A stretch of 44,363 nt of DNA. Source: Burkholderiales bacterium. Lineage in GTDB: Bacteria; Pseudomonadota; Gammaproteobacteria; Burkholderiales; Burkholderiaceae_C. Where the stretch lies: NCBI GenBank assembly GCA_019509985.1, contig JAEKLF010000064.1:1-44363 (forward strand), given 5' to 3'. This document shows, piece after piece, positions 39,491 through 44,363 of the stretch (position 1 is its first letter; each line of letters opens with the position of its first letter). A program made the position numbers and the translations under genes. Below the pieces are notes generated by a model. It was not told where the DNA came from. It searched no databases and saw only the letters and a program-made list of their open reading frames with translations.

Positions 39491-40290
39491 GTTTTGTCGC
39501 CCAACTGCAAGCCCTCACGCCCCAATCGCGCCTGTGCGTCGGCCTCGACCCCGAGCCGGGCAAGCTGCCGGGCGCCTGGGCGGGCGACGCGCGCAAGATC
39601 TTCGACTTCTGCGCGGCAATCGTTGATGCGACCCAGGACCTCGTCTGCGCCTTCAAGCCGCAGATCGCCTACTTCGCCGCCCACCGCGCCGAGGACCAGC
39701 TCGAGCAGCTGATCGCCCACATCCATGAGGTCGCGCCCGGCGTGCCCGTCATCCTCGACGCCAAGCGCGGCGACATCGGCTCCACGGCCGAGCAGTACGC
39801 CCGCGAGGTCTTCGAGCGTTACCAGGCCGACGCGGTGACGCTGTCGCCCTTCATGGGCTTCGACTCGGTCGAGCCCTACCTCGCCTACGAAGGCAAGGGC
39901 GCCATCCTGCTGTGCCGCACGTCCAACAAGGGTGGCGACGACTGGCAGATGCAGCGTCTGGCCGACGTGCCCGGCCAGCCGCGGCTGTTCGAGCATCTGG
40001 CCCATCTGGGCGAGACGCGGTGGAACCGCAACGGCCAGCTCGGCCTCGTCGTCGGCGCCACCTACCCGGCGGAGATCGCCCGCGTGCGTGAACTCGCGCC
40101 GACGCTGCCGCTGCTCGTGCCCGGCGTCGGCGCGCAGGGTGGCGACGCGGCGGCCGTCGTGCAGGCGGCGGGTCGTGCGGCGCCTCTGGTCGTGAGCTCA
40201 TCGCGCGCCATCCTCTACGCGAGCCGGGGCGACGACTTCGCCGAGCGCGCCCGCGCCGTGGCCGAAGCCACTCGCAGAAGCCTCCTCTAG
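39487..40290 (+). CDS. pyrF: Orotidine 5'-phosphate decarboxylase, group II
   Basis: This encodes 267 residues. It catalyses the last step of UMP synthesis. The catalytic region [15 protein letters not shown] has the DxKRGDI pattern of the longer group-II enzymes. [21 protein letters not shown] and [15 protein letters not shown] fit the same group, and the phosphate loop is [10 protein letters not shown]. The ATG overlaps the preceding gene's TGA (ATGA), and the next gene starts one base after its stop. The placement between two signalling genes is unusual for pyrF. Confidence 0.97.
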   Translation: MSFVAQLQALTPQSRLCVGLDPEPGKLPGAWAGDARKIFDFCAAIVDATQDLVCAFKPQIAYFAAHRAEDQLEQLIAHIHEVAPGVPVILDAKRGDIGSTAEQYAREVFERYQADAVTLSPFMGFDSVEPYLAYEGKGAILLCRTSNKGGDDWQMQRLADVPGQPRLFEHLAHLGETRWNRNGQLGLVVGATYPAEIARVRELAPTLPLLVPGVGAQGGDAAAVVQAAGRAAPLVVSSSRAILYASRGDDFAERARAVAEATRRSLL

Positions 40291-40291
40291 C

Positions 40292-43200
40292 ATGGCCCGC
40301 GACGGCGATGACCTCAGCAGCCTCGTCGGCCATGCGGAGCCGCCCGAGCAGCAGCGCCAGCGCCTGCACAGCAGCATGCGCTGGCAGGCCTCGCGGGTCT
40401 TCCTGCTCGCCTGCGGCCCCGTCTTCGTGCCGGTGGCCGTGCTGCTGTGGTTCACGCGGCAGCCTCATGAGTGGCTGGACGGCTGGCTGCCGCCGGCGCT
40501 GTCGCTGCTGATCTCGGTGCTGGCCCTGCTGCGGCTGGCCCAGCTGTCGCGCGCGCCGCGCCACCCCGAGCAGCCCTTCGTCGCCCTCGTCATGATGACG
40601 CTGGTGCTGGCGCTGCCGGTCTCGGCCGCCGTGTCGCGCGACCTGGGCCTGTGGTCGCTCAGCCTGCCGCTGATGAGCCTGGTCATCGCCTTCGCGACCG
40701 GCCTGCTCGGCCTTTTCGCCGGCTTCGTGCTGGCCGGGCTGGCCGCGCTCGCGCTGGCGGGCCTGGGCATTGGCGAGGCGCTGGGCTGGGCCACGCATCC
40801 GATGGCTTCGTCCAGCCTGGTGCTGCGCGTCATCGTGCAGTTCAGCCTGCTGGGCTCGGGCGTGATCGCCGGTGTCGGCCTCTTGAAGATGGTCAAGCGC
40901 TCGCTGGCCGAGGCCGAGGAGCGCACGATGCGTTTCCGCGGCCTGCTCGGCATGGCGGTGGACTGGTACTGGGAGATGGATCGCGAGTTCCGCTTCACCC
41001 ACGTGGCCGAGGAGCGCCCCGGCAGCTCGGGGCTGGATCTGCAGTCGCGCCTGGGCAAGACGCCCTGGGACATCGAAGGCATGGGCCTGTCGGACGACGA
41101 GCTGGATGCCCACCGTGCCGACCTCGAATCGCACCGCCCCTTCCACGGCATGGTGGCGCGGCGCACCGGCGCGGACGGCGGCCCGCGCTGGGTGTCCATC
41201 AGCGGCGAGCCGCGCTTCGACGCGCAGGGCAATTTCCGCGGCTACTGGGGCGTGGGCCGCGACGTGACGCACGAGGTCGCCGCCGAGCAGACCGTGCATG
41301 CCACCGAGACGCGCTACCGCGAGTTATTTCGCCGCTCGCCCAGCCCGCTGGTGCTGCACCGCTGGGGCCGCGTCGTCGACGCCAACCCGGCGGCCATGGC
41401 CATGTTCGGCTATGCGCAGCGCTCCAGCATGATCGGCCAGGACCTGTTCAGCCACTACGAGCCCGGCGACGACGAAACCGCGCGCCAGCAGGCCGCGCGG
41501 CTGGAAGGCCTGGCGCCCGGCGCGATGCAGCCCATGGCCGAGTACCGGCTGCGCACGCTGTCGCGCCGCCGCCGCCTCGTGCAGGCCACCAGCGTGCGCG
41601 TCGAGACCGCCAGCGGCCCGGCGACGCTGACCTTCTTCACCGACCAGACGGAGCAGAGCCGCGCCCAGGACGCACTGCGCCGCAGCGAAGGCCTGCTGAG
41701 CCATCTGGTGGCCACCAGCCCCGACGTCATCACGCTGACCGAAGCCGAGAGCGGCCGCTATGCGATGGTCAACAAGGCCTTCGAGACGCTCACCGGCTGG
41801 GACAGCTCCGAGATCCTCGGCCGCACCGCCGACGAGATCGGCATCTGGCACAACGCGGCCGACCGCGGCGCCATCCGCGACGCCATCCGCCGCGACGGTG
41901 TCGCCAGCAATGTGCCGATCAGCTTCCGCCGCAAGGATGGCAGCGCCGTCTCCATGCTGGTGTCGGTCGCGCCGTTCGAGATGGACGGGCAGAACTACCT
42001 GGTGCTCTACGCGCGTGACGTCAGCGAGAGCGAACGCACTCGCCTCGTTCACGGCGCCATTCTGGAGAACGCGTCCATCGGCATCACGCTGACGCGCGAC
42101 CAGCAGTTCGTGCTGGCCAACCCGCGTGTCGAGGCCATGTTCGGCTGGGACCGCGGCGCACTGATCGGCCAGCATGGCAGCGTGGTCTGGCCCACGGTGG
42201 AAGACTGGCAGGCCGTCGGCCGCGACCTCGGGCCGCGCCTGGCCGCCGGCGAGCAGGTCGAGAGCGAGCGCACGATGCGCCGCCGTGATGGTTCCACCTT
42301 CCTCGCCCGCCTGCTGGCCCAGGCCGTCGACCCCGCCCACCCCAGCCGCGGCGGCACGATCTGGATCATCGAGGACGTCACCGAGCGCCGCCGCGTCGAG
42401 GACCAGCTGGCTCACGCCAAGGACGAGGCCCAGGCCGCCAACCGCGCCAAGAGCGCCTTCCTGGCCAACACCAGCCACGAGATCCGCACGCCGCTGAACG
42501 GCCTGCTCGGCCTCGGTCGCCTGGCCCAGCAGCCCGACATCGGCGAGGAGCAGCGGCGCGACTACCTGAACCAGATGATGGACAGCGCCGAGAGCCTGTC
42601 GGGCCTGATCTCCGACATCCTCGACCTGTCCAAGATCGAGGCCGGCCGCCTGACGTTGGAGACGCAGCCCTTCTCGCTGCGCGAGCTGCTCGCGTCCATC
42701 CGCCTGGCCTACCTGACGCTGGCGCAGGCACGCGGCCTGAGCTTTGCCGTCGAGATCGACCCGGCCCTGCCCACCTGGGTCTTCGGCGACCCGCTGCGCA
42801 CGCGCCAGATCCTGTCCAACTACCTGACCAATGCGCTGAAGTTCACGTCCCAGGGCGGCGTCACCGTCAGCGTGAAGGCGCTGAGCATCAACAGCCATGG
42901 CAGCGCCGGCGAGTGGGTGCGTGTGGAGGTGCGCGATACCGGCGCCGGCATCGCGCCCGACCAGCAACAGCGCCTCTTCCAGCCCTTCACGCAGGCCGAC
43001 GAGTCGACGACGCGGCGCTTCGGCGGCACCGGCCTGGGCCTGTCCATCTGCCGAGAGCTGGCGACGCTGATGGGCGGCGAAGTCGGCATGCGCAGCGTCA
43101 TCGGCGAGGGCTCGGTCTTCTGGGCCGAGCTGCCGCTGCCCGGCGCGCCCGCGCCCATGGCCCACCAGCCGCGCGAGCCGCGCGCCAGCGGCGGCACCCA

Positions 43201-43591
43201 CGAGGCCCTGCACGGCCGGCGTGTGCTGATCGCGGAGGACCACCCGGTCAACATGCTGATCGCCGTCGCCCAGCTCGAGCAATGGGGCATGGAGGTCGCC
43301 CAGGCCAGCGACGGCCGCCAGGCCATCGAGGCCGTCAACGCGGCCGCCAGCGTCGGCAAGCCCTTCGACATCGTGCTGATGGACGTGCAGATGCCCGTCA
43401 TGGGCGGGCACGACGCGACGCGCGAACTGCGCAAGCACTTCTCGTCCACCGAGCTGCCCATCGTTGCGCTGACGGCCGCGGCGCTGGTTTCCGAGCGCGA
43501 TGACGCGCTCGCCGCCGGCATGAACGACTTCCTGACCAAGCCCATCGACACGCCCAAGCTGCACCAGACGCTGCTGCGCCTCGTCAAATAG
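40292..43591 (+). CDS. Membrane hybrid sensor histidine kinase (PAS x4, HisKA, HATPase, REC)
   Basis: This encodes 1099 residues. About six membrane helices occupy residues 30-205, followed by four PAS-type modules (about 215-330, 335-455, 460-580 and 585-705). HisKA has the phospho-accepting His729 in [10 protein letters not shown]. HATPase motifs are NALKFTS, DTGAGIAP and GGTGLGLSI, and a C-terminal receiver carries Asp1031 in LMDVQMP. The tail lacks any output domain. It starts one base after the pyrF stop, so it is co-translated with it. It is a paralogue of the kinase at 5817, with the same layout and one more PAS module. Confidence 0.95.
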   Translation: MARDGDDLSSLVGHAEPPEQQRQRLHSSMRWQASRVFLLACGPVFVPVAVLLWFTRQPHEWLDGWLPPALSLLISVLALLRLAQLSRAPRHPEQPFVALVMMTLVLALPVSAAVSRDLGLWSLSLPLMSLVIAFATGLLGLFAGFVLAGLAALALAGLGIGEALGWATHPMASSSLVLRVIVQFSLLGSGVIAGVGLLKMVKRSLAEAEERTMRFRGLLGMAVDWYWEMDREFRFTHVAEERPGSSGLDLQSRLGKTPWDIEGMGLSDDELDAHRADLESHRPFHGMVARRTGADGGPRWVSISGEPRFDAQGNFRGYWGVGRDVTHEVAAEQTVHATETRYRELFRRSPSPLVLHRWGRVVDANPAAMAMFGYAQRSSMIGQDLFSHYEPGDDETARQQAARLEGLAPGAMQPMAEYRLRTLSRRRRLVQATSVRVETASGPATLTFFTDQTEQSRAQDALRRSEGLLSHLVATSPDVITLTEAESGRYAMVNKAFETLTGWDSSEILGRTADEIGIWHNAADRGAIRDAIRRDGVASNVPISFRRKDGSAVSMLVSVAPFEMDGQNYLVLYARDVSESERTRLVHGAILENASIGITLTRDQQFVLANPRVEAMFGWDRGALIGQHGSVVWPTVEDWQAVGRDLGPRLAAGEQVESERTMRRRDGSTFLARLLAQAVDPAHPSRGGTIWIIEDVTERRRVEDQLAHAKDEAQAANRAKSAFLANTSHEIRTPLNGLLGLGRLAQQPDIGEEQRRDYLNQMMDSAESLSGLISDILDLSKIEAGRLTLETQPFSLRELLASIRLAYLTLAQARGLSFAVEIDPALPTWVFGDPLRTRQILSNYLTNALKFTSQGGVTVSVKALSINSHGSAGEWVRVEVRDTGAGIAPDQQQRLFQPFTQADESTTRRFGGTGLGLSICRELATLMGGEVGMRSVIGEGSVFWAELPLPGAPAPMAHQPREPRASGGTHEALHGRRVLIAEDHPVNMLIAVAQLEQWGMEVAQASDGRQAIEAVNAAASVGKPFDIVLMDVQMPVMGGHDATRELRKHFSSTELPIVALTAAALVSERDDALAAGMNDFLTKPIDTPKLHQTLLRLVK

Positions 43592-43647
43592 CCAGGGCCG
43601 CGGGTAAGCTGCGCTGCCCTTGGAAATCGACGGAGAGCCTCCTCGTC

Positions 43648-44361
43648 ATGAACGCTTCAGCGCCTCGCAGCTTCAAGTACTACGACCTGATCATGGCGGC
43701 CTTCGTCTGTGTGCTGCTGTGCTCCAACCTGATCGGCGCGGCCAAGGCGGCGCAGCTGACGCTGCCCGTCATCGGCACGGTCACCTTCGGCGCCGACCTG
43801 TTCTTCTTCCCGATCAGCTACATCTTTGGCGACATCCTGACCGAGGTCTACGGCTATGGCCGCGACCGCCGCGTCGTGTGGGCGGGCTTCGGTGCCTTGG
43901 TGTTCTCGGCTTTCATGGCGTTCGTGGTCGTGCATCTGCCGCCGGCACAGAACGATTTCATGGCCGCCTACCAGCCGCACCTGGACGCCGTGTTCGGCAA
44001 CACCTGGCGCATCGTCGCCGGCTCCATGATCGCCTTTGCCTGCGGCAGCTTCGCCAACAGTTTCGTGCTGGCCAAGATGAAGATCGCCACGCAGGGCCGC
44101 TTCCTGTGGGCACGCATCGTCGGCTCCACCATCGTCGGCCAGTTGGTCGACACCGGCGTCTTCTTCCTGATCGCCTTCTACGGCATCTGGCCCAACGACC
44201 AGCTCTTCGCCGTCATCGTCACGCAGTACTTGTTCAAGACCATCTGGGAAGCCGTCATGTACCCCGCCACGGCCAAGGTCGTCGCCTTCCTGAAGCGTGC
44301 CGAGGGCGAGGACCATTACGACCGCGACACCAACTTCAATCCGTTCTCGATCAGGGTCTGA
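43648..44361 (+). CDS. yhhQ: Queuosine precursor transporter (YhhQ/VUT family)
   Basis: This is a 237-residue polytopic protein with about six membrane segments. YhhQ hallmarks are the N-terminal YYDLIMAAFVCVLLCSNLIGA, the FFFPISYIFGDILTEVYGYGRDRR block, and VGSTIVGQLVDTGVFFLIAFYG in the C-terminal half. The family imports preQ0/preQ1, precursors of the modified tRNA base queuosine. GGAG precedes the ATG. It stands 56 bases after the kinase gene and is probably independent of it. The gene ends just before the window does. Confidence 0.93.
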   Translation: MNASAPRSFKYYDLIMAAFVCVLLCSNLIGAAKAAQLTLPVIGTVTFGADLFFFPISYIFGDILTEVYGYGRDRRVVWAGFGALVFSAFMAFVVVHLPPAQNDFMAAYQPHLDAVFGNTWRIVAGSMIAFACGSFANSFVLAKMKIATQGRFLWARIVGSTIVGQLVDTGVFFLIAFYGIWPNDQLFAVIVTQYLFKTIWEAVMYPATAKVVAFLKRAEGEDHYDRDTNFNPFSIRV

Positions 44362-44363
44362 GC

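Overview
The window is a very GC-rich, gene-dense piece of a bacterial chromosome, with leading and lagging strand genes interleaved. The gene set (PurB, group-II PyrF, FMN-type glutamate synthase, 67K-type SppA, YhhQ, tandem DUF898 genes with an M48 peptidase) and the palindromic intergenic repeats suggest a Burkholderiales betaproteobacterium of the Roseateles/Rubrivivax/Leptothrix kind. That placement is inference. I saw no rRNA, tRNA, CRISPR array, insertion sequence or phage gene.

Layout. 1-5.0 kb: the 3' end of glycerol kinase, an unrecognised gene, a divergent SDR/LysR pair, DUF805, a VOC protein and a WYL regulator. 5.0-10.6 kb (minus strand): four tightly packed genes that look like one operon. 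They encode a ferritin-like/4Fe-4S/double-CDGSH fusion, a membrane hybrid histidine kinase, a DUF488 protein and a Cys-rich copper-storage-like protein. Two inverted copies of a palindromic repeat bracket this operon. 10.8-13.1 kb: acyltransferase, CoxG-like and BON-domain genes. 13.2-15.3 kb: CoxE-like VWA protein and CoxD-like MoxR ATPase. 15.4-20.2 kb: a DUF1444-like lipid/periplasmic protein of unknown role, a predicted outer-membrane protein, and a DUF924 plus secreted beta-helix cassette flanked by two near-identical small membrane protein genes. 20.2-25 kb: a form-II (AYRGAGR) coxS-coxL-coxM molybdenum hydroxylase with divergent xdhC. 25-31.5 kb: a secreted protein, two glutathione S-transferases, SppA, FMN glutamate synthase and a degenerate response regulator. 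31.7-35.1 kb: DUF898-DUF898-M48 operon. 35.1-37.2 kb: purB and GNAT, separated by three perfect 60-bp hairpin repeats. 37.3-44.4 kb: a PAS-PAS-GGDEF-EAL protein, pyrF and a second hybrid kinase in one coupled unit, then yhhQ.

How parts work together. The cox-type genes (S, L, M, XdhC, D, E, G) form a molybdenum hydroxylase and its maturation set, but a roughly 5-kb block of unrelated genes splits them. The substrate is unknown, and the active-site motif argues against a true CO dehydrogenase.

Most unusual signals. Two or three families of modular palindromic repeats sit at gene ends, with arms that change in a compensating way between copies. Some copies have become coding sequence: the N-terminus of the VWA protein, the C-terminal tail of CoxS and the stop region of the acyltransferase. 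The four-gene metal/redox-sensor operon at 5.0-10.6 kb is the best candidate for an undescribed system.
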